Shown piece by piece: positions 37,701 through 46,774 of a stretch of DNA of 64,000 nucleotides. The stretch lies in NCBI RefSeq assembly GCF_000763945.1, contig NZ_JQFJ01000002.1, positions 806,001-870,000 on the forward strand. The letters run 5' to 3'. The notes beneath the pieces were generated by a model. That model was not told the origin of the DNA, made no database searches, and saw only the letters and a list, made by a program, of their open reading frames with translations. The number at the start of each line of letters is the position of its first letter. The first letter of the stretch is position 1. The stretch is from Sphingopyxis sp. MWB1 (GTDB taxonomy: Bacteria; Pseudomonadota; Alphaproteobacteria; Sphingomonadales; Sphingomonadaceae). A program made the translations under genes and the position numbers.

Positions 37701-37862
37701 TTCGCCATCGGCATTGTCGTCGTCACGGGAATGCTGGTGGGCACCTTGTTCACCCTGTTCGTGCTGCCCACCATCTACAGCTTTGTCGCCCGCGATCACC
37801 GCGCGGCGGCGGAAAGCGACCGGGCGCAGCAAATCGCCAGTTCGGAGATGGTCCATGCGTAA
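34785..37862 (+). CDS. HAE1-type RND multidrug efflux pump (MexI-like)
   Basis: 1025 residues, 12 helices. Begins FTDLFIRRPILAVVVSLLIL. The helix-4 proton relay VLAIGLVVDDAIVVVENIHR has the double Asp of HAE-type drug pumps, which separates it from the metal pump nearby. FERP-like internal repeats and the second-half RDPLVILVTVPLAICGAL are present. Exports hydrophobic compounds or redox dyes; MexI-like is a resemblance, not a proof. Its stop overlaps the channel gene by eight bases. Confidence 0.92.
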   Translation: MHFTDLFIRRPILAVVVSLLILLVGGASVFLLQVREYPNMESATIVVSTSYPGATQDVMQGFVTTPIAQAIATANGIEYLTSTSSQGRSEIKAKLVLNADADRSMTEILAKVQQVQYRLPTGANDPVINKITDGASAVQYIAFRSKSLSIPQITDFATRVAQPLITAVPGVASADISGGQTLAMRVWLDPDKLAARGLSAGEVAAALRANNVQAAPGQLKGASTAINITAATDLSNLDDFRAMVVKSGTDGPVRLRDIATLEIGGQNYDSSATSMGGPAVFIAISPTPDGNPLEIVRNVKALLPDIQRVAPAGLTVVSQFDVAHFVNASIDEVSRTLLEAVLIVVLVIFLFLGSLRAVIIPVVTIPLSLVGTAALMLAFGFSFNLLTLLAMVLAIGLVVDDAIVVVENIHRHIEEGLSPVRAALIGAREIVGPVIAMTITLAAVYTPIGLMGGLTGALFREFAFTLAGAVIVSGVVALTLSPMMSSFLLKDNMHAGKLSRRIEAVMERTTSGYERLLGKTLAARGAVLMVGAGVLLGIALLFSGARRELAPPEDMGYIFVQTKAPQYANADYSARFTEEVERIFAAIPEYAASWFDVGMGGANNGFGGIELSEWAERERSADEIQAEINAKGAAITGVYATAFQPAPLPAGSGGLPVQMVIRSSDDFGTIHQTLEKVKGAAWGSGLFVFVDGDLAFDSPEARVTVDREKAGQIGVSMDAIAGTLATLVGENYVNRFNWYDRSYDVIAQVPQKERLTPQNLGEYHVKTASGALVPLATVARVDMRPQANLLPQFNQMNAATLSAVLAPGVTMGEAVAFLESQPLPPGMTIDWLSDSRQYVQEGDRLTISFGFALIVIFLVLAAQFESFRDPLVILVTVPLAICGALVPLYLGYATLNIYTQIGLVTLIGLISKHGILMVSFANEMQQREGLSRIAAIQRAAAVRMRPVLMTTAAMVAGLVPLLFASGAGAASRFAIGIVVVTGMLVGTLFTLFVLPTIYSFVARDHRAAAESDRAQQIASSEMVHA

Positions 37863-39321
37863 ATTTGCTTCTCTTTCCCTCCCCTTATTGTTGCTCGGCG
37901 CCTGTGCAGCGGGGCCGGACTATCATCCGCCTGTCCCGCCCTCCGCCGTTGCCGCCGGGGCTTTTACCGCCGCGTCGGACGCGGTCAGCGCCGATCAGCC
38001 GCGCGGCGACTGGTGGCGGCTATATGACGATCCCGCGCTCGACCGCATTGTTACCCGCGCGCTGGCCGCCAACAGCGACCTGCGCGTTGCGGCGGCCAAT
38101 CTGGCGCGCGCCGAAGCCGTGCTGCGTGAAAGCGGCGCGGCGCGGCTCCCCGCAACAAATATCAGCGGGGGTGCGGCCTATGGCGATGGCGGCGGTGGTC
38201 AGGCCGGAAGCGTCGGCGGCGACAACAGCCAATGGTCCTTTGCAGGAAGTGCGGGCCTCTCGTGGGAAGTCGATCTGGCGGGTCGTATCCGCCGCGCCCT
38301 CGAAGCCGCCGCTGCCGACCGCGATGCCGTGGCCGCGGCGCGCAATCATGTCGCCGCCACCGTCGCCGCCGAGACGACACGTGCCTATATCGACGCCTGT
38401 TCGCTGGCGGAGGCGGCCGCGGTGGCGCGGGCGTCGGTGGCGATTGCCGCCCGCGGACACGATATTGTGGCGGCGCAGGCCCGCTTCGGGAGCGCCGCCC
38501 GCTTCGACGTCGAGCGCGCCGCCACCGCGCTCGCCCATGCCCGCGCGCAAGTGCCGCCGATCGACGGTGCGCGCCAGGTCGCCTTGTTCGAACTGGCCGC
38601 GCTGATGGGACTTCCCCCGGCGCAAGTGCCGCAGGAAGCGGCGCAATGTGTCCGCACACCCGGCCTGCTTGCGGCCATTCCGGTGGGAAATGGGGCAGGC
38701 CTGATCGCGCGGCGGCCCGATATCCGCGAGGCCGAACGCCAGCTTGCCGCCGCAACCGCGCGGATCGGGGTGGCGACCGCCGACCTGTATCCGCGCATCA
38801 GCCTGGGCGCGTCCGGCCAATATTTGCGTAGCGACGATGTACGGGGTGGCGATTCCTTTGGCTTTTCATTGGGACCGCTTTTGTCGTGGAGCTTTCCCAA
38901 CCAAAGGGCCGCGCGGGCGCGGATCGCGCAGGCCGAAGCCGGAAGCCAGGCGGCGCTGGCTATATTCGACGGCGCCGTGCTGACCGCGCTGAAAGAAGCA
39001 GAGCAGGCGCTGGCGGCGCTGACTGCAGAGACGGGGCAACAGGCGGCACTGGCCGAAGCGGTGCGCCGGGCCGAGGCGGCACACGATCTCGCCGATCAGC
39101 GCTATCGCGCGGGCGCGTCTTCCTATCTCGAATTTCTCGATGCCCAGCGGGCCCTTGTCGAGGCCCGGCACCGGTTGGCGCTTGCCAATCAGGCGCTGGG
39201 GTCGGCGCGGGTCGATCTGTTCAAGGCATTGGGCGGCGGCTGGCAGGCGCTGCCAGCCACCACCTCCGCCGCTTCTACAGGCTCTACTGCTTCCTCCGAT
39301 TCCGCGCCTGGGGCTAGCTGA
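37855..39321 (+). CDS. NodT-family outer-membrane efflux lipoprotein (OpmD/OprM-like)
   Basis: 488 residues. Lipoprotein signal with LLLLGAC (Cys near 17) followed by AAGPDYHPP, as in OprM/NodT proteins. Two TolC-like repeats follow (WWRLYDDPALDRIVTRALA... and LIARRPDIREAERQLAAATA). The Ala/Ser/Thr-rich tail is low complexity. ATG 37855 lies inside the end of the pump gene. Completes a tripartite adaptor-pump-channel operon. Followed by a strong hairpin. Confidence 0.9.
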   Translation: MRKFASLSLPLLLLGACAAGPDYHPPVPPSAVAAGAFTAASDAVSADQPRGDWWRLYDDPALDRIVTRALAANSDLRVAAANLARAEAVLRESGAARLPATNISGGAAYGDGGGGQAGSVGGDNSQWSFAGSAGLSWEVDLAGRIRRALEAAAADRDAVAAARNHVAATVAAETTRAYIDACSLAEAAAVARASVAIAARGHDIVAAQARFGSAARFDVERAATALAHARAQVPPIDGARQVALFELAALMGLPPAQVPQEAAQCVRTPGLLAAIPVGNGAGLIARRPDIREAERQLAAATARIGVATADLYPRISLGASGQYLRSDDVRGGDSFGFSLGPLLSWSFPNQRAARARIAQAEAGSQAALAIFDGAVLTALKEAEQALAALTAETGQQAALAEAVRRAEAAHDLADQRYRAGASSYLEFLDAQRALVEARHRLALANQALGSARVDLFKALGGGWQALPATTSAASTGSTASSDSAPGAS

Positions 39322-39348
39322 CAGAGATCAGCAACCCCAGGACGCGGC

Positions 39349-39391
39349 GACGAGCCGCCCGCGCCCCCTCTCCCCCGGCGGGCGGCTCGTC
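39349..39391. terminator. GC-rich 14-bp hairpin between convergent genes
   Basis: GACGAGCCGCCCGC (39349-39362) is perfectly complementary to 39378-39391, leaving a 15-base loop. It lies between the efflux-channel gene and the convergent DUF885 gene, touching the latter's stop codon. No T-tract follows on either strand, so it is a candidate bidirectional transcription barrier or mRNA-end stabiliser, not a classical terminator. Confidence 0.5.
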
Positions 39392-41054
39392 AGTCGCGCA
39401 TGGCCTTTATTTCGTCGTCGCGGCCCGTCATTTCCCAGCGAATGAGCGAAATGGGAATCGACCCGGCGGCGCGGAAACGGTCGTGGAAGCGCTTGATGTC
39501 AAACGCCTCCCCTTCCTGCATCGCGACGTCGGCGAGCAATTTTTCCAGTTCGACCTTGCCCAGATAATAGCCGATGCCATAGCCCGGCTGGCGCAGGTAA
39601 AGCTCGATATCGAACTGGGCGACGGCATCGCCCGGCTTCATCCATTTGGGGGTCCGCGCGATCAGCGAAGCATTGGCCTCCGCCCAGGTCCATTCATTCG
39701 CCTGCATTTTAATCTCTGGCAAAACGCGCGCGGCGCGCTTGGCGCCCAATATATAGTCGATCTCGCGCGTTTTGGGGCGGTCGTCGAGAAAGCCTGCCTG
39801 CAGGATCATTTCCTCAAGGTAAAAGGCCCAGCCTTCATTGCGGACGCCGTTGACGAAGAAGAGGCGCGGCTGCCCCCGGATCGGGCGGGTATCGCGCGCG
39901 GCCTGAAGCGCGTCAAAGGCGTGGCCGGGCAGATTATGCGCGCGCAAGGGCCGGCCATCGCGAAACTCGGCCTGAAAGAAGAAATGGAGATCGAGCGGCG
40001 GATCGAACAGGCCGGGTTTGGAAGGGTCCTTTTCAAAGGGGAATTGATAAGGCCCCTCCTCCGGATCGTGCCGGACATAATCGGGGATGGTCACCCAATC
40101 GCCTTCGCGCAGGAAACGGAGCAGATCCTCATCCTCGCCCCTGCGCTTGGCATCAAATTCTTCGCGGGTCGCGACCGGATCGGGCATGGGAATGTCGCGG
40201 TTCCTATGCTCTTCGATCTTGAGGAAAGCGATCTGCCGCTGATATTCGCGCTCGCCGATCAGCGCCACTTCCTCCGGCGTATAAGGAAGGAGGAGGACGT
40301 TCTTCAGATACCAGGCATAATTGTCACGCCCGACGCCGCCATGCGCGGGAAGACCAGCCTCTATGCTTTCGAGCCAGCGCTTGAAATCGGCGGCGGCCGC
40401 CTGTGCGCGGCGGGCGGGCGCGGCCAGTTCGGGCTGCACTTTTTGGGCGCGGGCGGCGAGTTCGCCAAAGACATTCACCTCCACCTGTTTCTGGGTGATG
40501 GCCAGCCGGGCAAGATCGCCGCGCGCATCGGTGAGCTGGCTTCGCGCCTGGCGCAGCGCCTGTGGCACCGCATCAAGTTGGGCACGAAATGCGGCCAGCT
40601 TGTCAGCGGGAAGCGGCAGGTCGGGAATGGCGAAAGCGCCATGCATTTTCGGCCCGAAACCAAGGTTCGTCACGCTGTAGAAGGCGGGATCGCGCTTCCA
40701 CGGCTGGGTGACGCGGTGCTGAAATTCAAGGCCGCGCATTTCAGCAAGGACAAGGGCGTAATCGACCCGCTGGTCGATGGGCCACTGGCTGTCGTCGATG
40801 GCGCGAAGGCGCGCCTGAAACTGCTTTAGTCCTTCATAATGGCGCACCATGGCGACGGGCGAATAATCGGGCACCCCCTGCTTCATCGGCGGGGGAACGA
40901 AGGCGCGAAACTCGCGGTAGAGGCCGACGAGCGCGTCATAGTCCGACGCAGCGCTGGCGGCTTCCTTCGCCAGCGCGGACGATGGTAACGCCAGCGCCGG
41001 GAGCGCTGCACCCAGCAGTGCAGCCGCGAGATAGCGGTATCTCTTCTTCATCAT
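39390..41054 (-). CDS. exported DUF885-family putative metallopeptidase
   Basis: 554 residues. Signal peptide (YRYLAAALLGAALPALALP, AXA near SSALAKEA). The C-terminal half has LPGHAFDALQ and NEGWAFYLEEMILQAGF, the conserved GH...EGWA..Y.E pattern of DUF885, related to zinc peptidases; the first motif keeps the His but not a full HEXXH. ATG 41054 was chosen because GGGAGGGG lies at good spacing; an ATG six bases upstream is too close. It is 28 bases downstream of the aminotransferase on the same strand and may be co-transcribed. Confidence 0.8.
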   Translation of the reverse strand: MMKKRYRYLAAALLGAALPALALPSSALAKEAASAASDYDALVGLYREFRAFVPPPMKQGVPDYSPVAMVRHYEGLKQFQARLRAIDDSQWPIDQRVDYALVLAEMRGLEFQHRVTQPWKRDPAFYSVTNLGFGPKMHGAFAIPDLPLPADKLAAFRAQLDAVPQALRQARSQLTDARGDLARLAITQKQVEVNVFGELAARAQKVQPELAAPARRAQAAAADFKRWLESIEAGLPAHGGVGRDNYAWYLKNVLLLPYTPEEVALIGEREYQRQIAFLKIEEHRNRDIPMPDPVATREEFDAKRRGEDEDLLRFLREGDWVTIPDYVRHDPEEGPYQFPFEKDPSKPGLFDPPLDLHFFFQAEFRDGRPLRAHNLPGHAFDALQAARDTRPIRGQPRLFFVNGVRNEGWAFYLEEMILQAGFLDDRPKTREIDYILGAKRAARVLPEIKMQANEWTWAEANASLIARTPKWMKPGDAVAQFDIELYLRQPGYGIGYYLGKVELEKLLADVAMQEGEAFDIKRFHDRFRAAGSIPISLIRWEMTGRDDEIKAMRD

Positions 41055-41082
41055 TGTCATTCCCCTCCCGGCCCCGCGCCTT

Positions 41083-42252
41083 TTAGCGGGCGTTGAAAAA
41101 GCGGCTGAGCCTCTCCATCGCTTCGGCCACCCTTGCTTCGGATTCCGATCCGAAACACACACGTAAATGCCCCTCGCCCGCCGGGCCATAGAAGCTGCCC
41201 GCTTCGACGACCACATGCGCTTCATGCAAAATGGCGGTCGCCAGTTCCTGCGAGCTGCGCCCGGTGCCGCTGATGTCGGGAAAGGCATAGATGGTGCCTT
41301 CGGGCTCGGCGCAGGTGACGCCGGGCATCTGGTTCAGCGCCTGGACGACGATATCGCGCTTGCGCCGGTCGGCCTCGACCATCGCCAGCATGGCATCCTG
41401 AGGCCCCTCGACCGCGGCGCGCGCGCCTTCCTGCACGAAGACATTGACGTGCGTCACCTCGGTCATCGCCATGCGCAGAATCGCGGGCATCAGCGCGGCG
41501 TCGGCGGTGAGATAACCGATACGCCAGCCGTCCATCGAATAGGCCTTGGTAAAGGCAAAGCAGGTGATGGTGCGTTCGCGCATCCCCGGCAGGCTGCCGA
41601 TGCTGATATGCTCTGCGCCGCCATAGGTGATATATTCATAGACCTCGTCGGACAGGACGAGCAGATCATGTTCGATGGCAAGGTCGGCGACATGCTGCAA
41701 TTCTTCGCGGCTGTAAACACGGCCCGTGGGATTCGCCGGGTTGACGAGCACGATCATCCGGGTGCGGCCTGTAATCTTTGCCGCGATCGCTTCTTTTGAA
41801 ATGGCGAAATCATTGGCCTTGTCGAGCTGGGCGATCACCACCTTACCCCCCGCCACTTCGGTCTTGCCGATATGCTGGGGATAATAGGGATCGAGCAGGA
41901 TCACCTCATCGCCGGGATCAATCGCCGCCATGAAAGCCGCATAGGAGGCATGGGTCAGCCCGTTGGTGACGAGTATTTCATCCACGCCATAGTCGAGCCG
42001 GTTGAAGGCCGAGAGCTTTTTGGCCAGCGCCTCGCGAAACGAGAGGGTGCCACGAAAATCGCCATAATGAACGATGCCGGCATCGAGCGCCGCCTTGGTC
42101 GCGTCCTTGATATGGGCGGGCGTGTCCGCATGGGGGCGCCCGAATTCAAGGTGGATGAGATCGACGCCCTGCGCGTCGAGCTTTGCCGCCTCTTCATACA
42201 TGCCGAAACTTTTCTTCGATCCGGTTGCCAGGCGGTCAGCGGGCCATTTCAT
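41083..42252 (-). CDS. class I/II PLP-dependent aminotransferase
   Basis: 389 residues, fold type I. Visible: VTNGLTHASYAAFMAAIDPGDEVI, the Asn/Pro motif LVNPANPTGRVYSREEL, the Asp-Tyr segment LVLSDEVYEYITY and the PLP lysine in AFTKAYSMDGWRIGY. The frame is open 21 codons upstream, but ATG 42252 has GAGGAG at seven bases. Amino donor unknown. It shares a 147-base divergent control region with the aromatic-CoA operon, so the same regulator may control it. A link to tryptophan/kynurenine or another amino acid feeding aminobenzoate is speculation. Confidence 0.88.
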   Translation of the reverse strand: MKWPADRLATGSKKSFGMYEEAAKLDAQGVDLIHLEFGRPHADTPAHIKDATKAALDAGIVHYGDFRGTLSFREALAKKLSAFNRLDYGVDEILVTNGLTHASYAAFMAAIDPGDEVILLDPYYPQHIGKTEVAGGKVVIAQLDKANDFAISKEAIAAKITGRTRMIVLVNPANPTGRVYSREELQHVADLAIEHDLLVLSDEVYEYITYGGAEHISIGSLPGMRERTITCFAFTKAYSMDGWRIGYLTADAALMPAILRMAMTEVTHVNVFVQEGARAAVEGPQDAMLAMVEADRRKRDIVVQALNQMPGVTCAEPEGTIYAFPDISGTGRSSQELATAILHEAHVVVEAGSFYGPAGEGHLRVCFGSESEARVAEAMERLSRFFNAR

Positions 42253-42286
42253 CCATCTTCTCCTCGTCCGAGTCTTTCCTACATGT

Positions 42287-42360
42287 GAATAATTGCGTGA
42301 TATACGATATTTCAAGCTTAAAATTTTAGGCTTGAAGCATCTGCTTTCACTCCATAGGAT
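42287..42360. promoter_or_regulatory. divergent promoters around a 26-bp palindrome (candidate MarR operator)
   Basis: The palindrome 42311-42336 has halves TTCAAGCTTAAAA and TTTTAGGCTTGAA, symmetric at 12 of 13 pairs. Rightward promoter: TTGAAG (42332-42337), 17 bases, TAGGAT (42355-42360). Leftward promoter, read on the minus strand: TTGAAA (42315-42310), 17 bases, TTATTC (42292-42287). Each -35 overlaps one arm, so a bound dimer would block both the aminotransferase and the aromatic-CoA operon. The MarR gene in that operon is the natural candidate. Confidence 0.65.
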
Positions 42361-42399
42361 CGCGGGCCATAGAGTCGCAGACAGGATGGAGAGTGCCCC

Positions 42400-44706
42400 G
42401 TGAAGATCGCATGCGTGGGTGGCGGCCCGGCCGGCCTCTATTTCGCCATTTCAATGAAATTGCGCAATGCGGCGCACCAGATCGACGTGTTCGAGCGGAA
42501 CCGCGCCGATGACACATTTGGCTGGGGCGTCGTCTTTTCCGACCAGACGGTCGAAAATCTGATGGCCAATGATCCGGTAAGCGGCGCGACGATCCGCGAG
42601 GAATTCGCCCATTGGGACGATATCGACGTGCATATTCATGGCGAGCGCATCCGCTCATCGGGCCATGGCTTCATCGGCATCGGGCGCAAAAGGCTGCTCG
42701 CCATCCTGCAGGAACGGGCGCGCGAATTGGGGATCGGCCTGCATTTCGAACAAGAAGTCAGCGCCAACCCTGCCGACTGGGCCGATTATGATCTGGTTAT
42801 CGCCGCCGATGGCGCGAACAGCCGCATTCGCACCGCCCATGCCGAACATTTCGATGTCGATATTCAGATGCGGCGCAACAAATTCTTCTGGTTCGGGACG
42901 AAGCAGCAGTTCGACGCCTTCACCTTTGCCTTTGAAGAGACGGAAGCCGGCTGGGTGTGGGCCCATGCCTATCGCTTTGACGATGACCTTTCGACCTTCA
43001 TCGTCGAGATGGAGCCGGAAACATGGGAGAAGCTGGGCCTCGACACGATGGACCAGCCCGAGGCGATTGCGCTGTGCCAGGATATTTTCGCCAAATATCT
43101 GAATGGCAATGAGCTTATGTCGAACGCCCGGCACTTGCCGGGGCCGCAGGCGTGGCTGAATTTCCGGCGGATCATCACCGGCCGCTGGTCTTATGACAAA
43201 TTCATCCTGCTGGGCGATGCCGCGCATACCGCCCATTTTTCGATCGGATCGGGAACCAAGCTGGCGCTGGAAGATGCCATCAAGCTGGCCGAGGTGCTCA
43301 ATCGTCCCCGGCTGGGCCGGGCGGCGGCGCTGGAGGAATATCAGGCCGAACGCAATATCGAGGTGTTGAAGCTGCAGAATAGCGCGCGCAATTCGACCGA
43401 ATGGTTTGAGACGCTGCACCGCTACCTGCCCTTCCAGCCGATCCAGTTCGCTTATTCGCTGCTCACCCGGTCGCAGCGGGTCAGCCATGAAAATCTGCGG
43501 CTGCGCGACAAGGGCTGGCTCGAGGGGGTCGAGCGCTGGTTTCAGGCGCAGGCGCCCGGCGGGAAGACGCACGACGAGGCCGCGCCGCCCCTGTTCGCCC
43601 CCTATAAGCTGCGCGAGATGATGCTTGCCAATCGCATCGTTGTATCGCCCATGGCGATGTATTCGGCGAAGGACGGCACGCCCGATGATTTCCACCTCGT
43701 CCATTATGGCGCGCGGGCGCAGGGCGGCGCGGGGCTGGTTTATACCGAAATGACCTGTGTGTCGCCCGAAGCGCGCATCACCCCCGGATGCCCCGGCATG
43801 TATGCGCCGGACCATGCCGCGGCTTGGCGAAGGATCACCGATTTCGTTCATACCCACAGCCAGGCGAAAATCTGCCTGCAGCTCGGCCATTCGGGCGCCA
43901 AGGGATCGACCAAAATCGGCTGGGAAGGCATGGACGAACCGCTGGATGACGGCAATTGGCCGCTGATCGCCGCCTCTGACGTGCCGTGGAGCGCGAACAA
44001 TCAGACCCCGCGCCCGATGACGCGGGAGGATATGGATATGGTGCGCGACCAATTTGTCGCCGCCACCCATATGGCGATTTACGCCGGGTTCGACATGATC
44101 GAAATGCACGCCGCGCACGGCTATCTCCTCTCCAGCTTTATCACCCCGCTGCTCAACCGCCGCAGCGACGAATATGGCGGAAGCCTCGAAAACCGGCTGC
44201 GTTTCCCGCTGGAAGTCTTTCGCGCGATGCGCGCCGCCTGGCCCGCCGACCGGCCGATGTCGGTGCGCATTTCGGCGAATGACTGGATGGGCGAGGCCGG
44301 GGTCACCCCCGATGAAGCGGTGCGGATCGCCGAAGCCTTTGAAGCGGCGGGCGCTGACCTGATCGACGTGTCGGCGGGGCAGACCTGGGCCGAGTGCAAG
44401 CCTGTTTATGGCCGCATGTTCCAGACGCCTTTTGCCGACCAGATTCGCAATGAAGCGCGGGTTTCGACGATGGCGGTGGGTAATATCTTTGAAACCGACC
44501 ATGCCAATTCGATCCTCGCCGCGGGACGCGCCGATCTGGTCGCCATTGGCCGCCCGCATATGATCGACCCGATGTGGACGTTGCGCGCGGCGGCACAGCA
44601 TGATTATCGCGGTGCCAATGTTCCGCCCAATTATCAGGCAGGAATGGCGCAGCTTGGCCGCAATCTGAAGCGCGCGGCCGAACAGGAAGCGGCGTTGAGG
44701 GGATAG
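42400..44706 (+). CDS. FAD monooxygenase/OYE-type reductase fusion (2-aminobenzoyl-CoA monooxygenase/reductase or salicylyl-CoA 5-hydroxylase type)
   Basis: 768 residues in two enzymes. The N-terminal aromatic hydroxylase covers residues 1 to about 390 (FAD motif GGGPAG at 7-12; [14 protein letters not shown] near 272-285). The C-terminal old-yellow-enzyme barrel starts at about 400 ([20 protein letters not shown]; His570/His573 in [25 protein letters not shown]). This fusion is known for 2-aminobenzoyl-CoA monooxygenase/reductase, which hydroxylates and then reduces the CoA-bound ring. Pipelines often call it salicylyl-CoA 5-hydroxylase. The start is GTG with GGATGGAGAG upstream. It heads a seven-gene operon. 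Confidence 0.88.
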   Translation: MKIACVGGGPAGLYFAISMKLRNAAHQIDVFERNRADDTFGWGVVFSDQTVENLMANDPVSGATIREEFAHWDDIDVHIHGERIRSSGHGFIGIGRKRLLAILQERARELGIGLHFEQEVSANPADWADYDLVIAADGANSRIRTAHAEHFDVDIQMRRNKFFWFGTKQQFDAFTFAFEETEAGWVWAHAYRFDDDLSTFIVEMEPETWEKLGLDTMDQPEAIALCQDIFAKYLNGNELMSNARHLPGPQAWLNFRRIITGRWSYDKFILLGDAAHTAHFSIGSGTKLALEDAIKLAEVLNRPRLGRAAALEEYQAERNIEVLKLQNSARNSTEWFETLHRYLPFQPIQFAYSLLTRSQRVSHENLRLRDKGWLEGVERWFQAQAPGGKTHDEAAPPLFAPYKLREMMLANRIVVSPMAMYSAKDGTPDDFHLVHYGARAQGGAGLVYTEMTCVSPEARITPGCPGMYAPDHAAAWRRITDFVHTHSQAKICLQLGHSGAKGSTKIGWEGMDEPLDDGNWPLIAASDVPWSANNQTPRPMTREDMDMVRDQFVAATHMAIYAGFDMIEMHAAHGYLLSSFITPLLNRRSDEYGGSLENRLRFPLEVFRAMRAAWPADRPMSVRISANDWMGEAGVTPDEAVRIAEAFEAAGADLIDVSAGQTWAECKPVYGRMFQTPFADQIRNEARVSTMAVGNIFETDHANSILAAGRADLVAIGRPHMIDPMWTLRAAAQHDYRGANVPPNYQAGMAQLGRNLKRAAEQEAALRG

Positions 44707-44709
44707 GCC

Positions 44710-45474
44710 ATGCAGCTCAAAAAATGCCATGCCGTGGTGACGGGGGGCGGATCGGGAATCGGCGCGGCCATTGCCTGTGCTCTGAGCGATGCGGGCGCCT
44801 CGGTCACGCTGGTCGGGCGTCGGCGCGCGGCGCTGGAAGCGGTCGCCGCGACGCTGAGCGGCCCCTTTCACCTCGCCCCCGCCGATGTGAGCGATCGCCC
44901 CTCGGTCGACGCCGCCTTTGCCGCCGCGCGCGAGGCGATGGGGCCGATCACCATATTGATCAACAATGCCGGGGTCGCCCCCAGCGGCCCTTTTGCCAAG
45001 GCGAGCCTCGACGACTGGCGCGCGGCGATGGGGGTCAATCTCGATGCGCTGTTCCATTGCTGTCAGGCGGCGCTGCCCGACCTGCTCGCCGCGGACGCGG
45101 GCCGCATCATCACCATTGCCTCGACCGCCGGGGTCAAGGGCTATGCCTATACCGCCCCCTATGTTGCGTCCAAACATGGCGCAGTGGGGCTGATGCGGGC
45201 GCTCGCCACCGAATATGCGACCACCGGCCTGACCGCCAACGCCGTCTGCCCCGGCTTTACCGATACCGATATCGTCGCGCACGCCGTCGATAATATTCAG
45301 GCGAAGACCGGCCGCAGCGCCCAAGAAGCGCGCGCCGAACTGGCGCGGTTCAACCCGCAGAAGCGGCTGATCGAACCCAAGGAAGTGGCCGAGACCGTGC
45401 TGTGGCTGTGTCAGGCATCAAGCCGGTCGATCACCGGACAGGCAATCATGGTCGCGGGCGGAGAAGTGATGTGA
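44710..45474 (+). CDS. short-chain dehydrogenase/reductase
   Basis: 254 residues, classical SDR. NAD(P)-binding TGGGSGIG near residue 11, NNAG, and the catalytic Ser with YVASKHG (Tyr-X3-Lys); C-terminus [10 protein letters not shown]. Basic residues GRRR after beta2 allow NADP. By context it probably acts as the 3-hydroxyacyl-CoA dehydrogenase step after ring reduction. Starts three bases past the fusion gene and overlaps marR by four bases. Confidence 0.88.
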   Translation: MQLKKCHAVVTGGGSGIGAAIACALSDAGASVTLVGRRRAALEAVAATLSGPFHLAPADVSDRPSVDAAFAAAREAMGPITILINNAGVAPSGPFAKASLDDWRAAMGVNLDALFHCCQAALPDLLAADAGRIITIASTAGVKGYAYTAPYVASKHGAVGLMRALATEYATTGLTANAVCPGFTDTDIVAHAVDNIQAKTGRSAQEARAELARFNPQKRLIEPKEVAETVLWLCQASSRSITGQAIMVAGGEVM

Positions 45475-45968
45475 GCAAAGCCCCGGCGATACGCGAAAAG
45501 CATGACGGTGAACTCGACGAGCGCGGCAGCGTCAAATTATGGCTGCGCCTCCTGACCTGTGCGACGGTGATCGAGAAGCGGCTGAAGCGCGGCTTTGCCG
45601 ATCAATATGACATCACCCTGCCCCGCTTTGACGTGATGGCGGCGCTCGACCGCAATCCGCAGGGCATGACCATGGGGCAATTGTCGCAGGCGCTGCTGGT
45701 TTCGAACGGCAATGTCACCGGCGTCGTCCAGACGCTGATGCGCGATCGCTATGTCAGCATCGCCCCCTCCCCCACCGATGGCCGCTCGTCGATCGTGCGG
45801 CTGTCGCAGGAGGGGCGCGAATGTTTCGCCGGGCTGGCCGAGGCGCATCATCGCTGGGTGGAGCAGATGCTGGGCGGGCTTTCCGCCGAAGAGCGCGCCG
45901 CGCTCTATGACCTGCTCGGGTCGCTCAAACATTCCCTTGCCACCGATCATCAGGAGGAAAAGATATGA
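45471..45968 (+). CDS. MarR-family transcriptional regulator
   Basis: 165 residues, winged helix. Family pieces: [36 protein letters not shown] (helix-turn-helix, given here in outline), and the wing [13 protein letters not shown]. The GTG start overlaps the SDR stop (GTGA) with GGAGAAG upstream; its own stop overlaps the hydratase start (ATGA). Encoded inside the operon it presumably controls; many such MarR proteins respond to an aryl-CoA. The 26-bp palindrome at 42311-42336 is the proposed site. Confidence 0.9.
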   Translation: MSKAPAIREKHDGELDERGSVKLWLRLLTCATVIEKRLKRGFADQYDITLPRFDVMAALDRNPQGMTMGQLSQALLVSNGNVTGVVQTLMRDRYVSIAPSPTDGRSSIVRLSQEGRECFAGLAEAHHRWVEQMLGGLSAEERAALYDLLGSLKHSLATDHQEEKI

Positions 45969-46774
45969 ACCCCCAGGATTTTGCTCCGGCACATTTCGGC
46001 TGGCATTTCGATGCGGGCGTCGCAACGGTTACGCTGAACCGGCCCGAGCGCAAAAACCCCCTCACCTTTGAAAGCTATGCCGAACTGCGCGACATGTTTC
46101 GCGCGCTCGTCTATGCAAAGGATGTGAAGGTGGTGATCGTCACCGGCGCCGGCGGCAATTTCTCCTCCGGCGGCGATGTGCACGAAATTATTGGCCCGCT
46201 CACCAAAATGGCGATGCCCGAACTGCTCGATTTCACGCGGATGACCGGCGATCTGGTCAAGGCGATGCGCGCCTGTCCGCAGCCGGTCATTGCCGCCATC
46301 GACGGCATTTGCGTCGGCGCGGGCGCGATCATGGCGATGGCGTCGGATCTGCGGATCGCCACCCCTGCGGCCAAGACCGCCTTTCTGTTCACCCGCGTCG
46401 GGCTGGCGGGATGCGATATGGGCGCCTGCGCCATCCTGCCGCGCATCATCGGTCAGGGCCGCGCGTCGGACCTTCTTTATACCGGCCGTATGATGAGCGC
46501 CGAGGAAGGCGAACGCTGGGGCTTTCACAACCGTATCGTCGAGGGCGATGCGCTGATGGACGAGGCGATCAAGCTGGCACGCACGCTCGCCGCCGGCCCC
46601 ACTTTCGCCCATGGCATCACCAAAACCCAGCTCAGCACCGAATGGGCCGTAAGCGTAGACACAGCGATAGAAATGGAAGCCCAGGCCCAAGCCATCTGCA
46701 TGGCGACGCAGGATTTCCGCCGCGCGTTCGAAGCCTTTGCCGCCAAGCGCAATCCGGAATTTGAGGGCAACTGA
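45965..46774 (+). CDS. enoyl-CoA hydratase/isomerase family protein
   Basis: 269 residues, crotonase fold. [16 protein letters not shown] at the N-terminus, the oxyanion-hole segments [10 protein letters not shown] and [16 protein letters not shown]. In the second active-site stretch ([18 protein letters not shown]) the usual hydratase Glu pair is not obvious: Ala and Cys/Asp appear instead. It may therefore catalyse hydrolysis or ring opening rather than simple hydration. Overlaps marR by four bases and the dehydrogenase by one. Confidence 0.87.
   Translation: MNPQDFAPAHFGWHFDAGVATVTLNRPERKNPLTFESYAELRDMFRALVYAKDVKVVIVTGAGGNFSSGGDVHEIIGPLTKMAMPELLDFTRMTGDLVKAMRACPQPVIAAIDGICVGAGAIMAMASDLRIATPAAKTAFLFTRVGLAGCDMGACAILPRIIGQGRASDLLYTGRMMSAEEGERWGFHNRIVEGDALMDEAIKLARTLAAGPTFAHGITKTQLSTEWAVSVDTAIEMEAQAQAICMATQDFRRAFEAFAAKRNPEFEGN

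Noticed and set aside
42655..45324. Very long open frame (about 889 codons) on the minus strand under the aromatic operon
   Set aside because: It crosses two well-supported plus-strand genes and has low-complexity composition typical of shadow frames.
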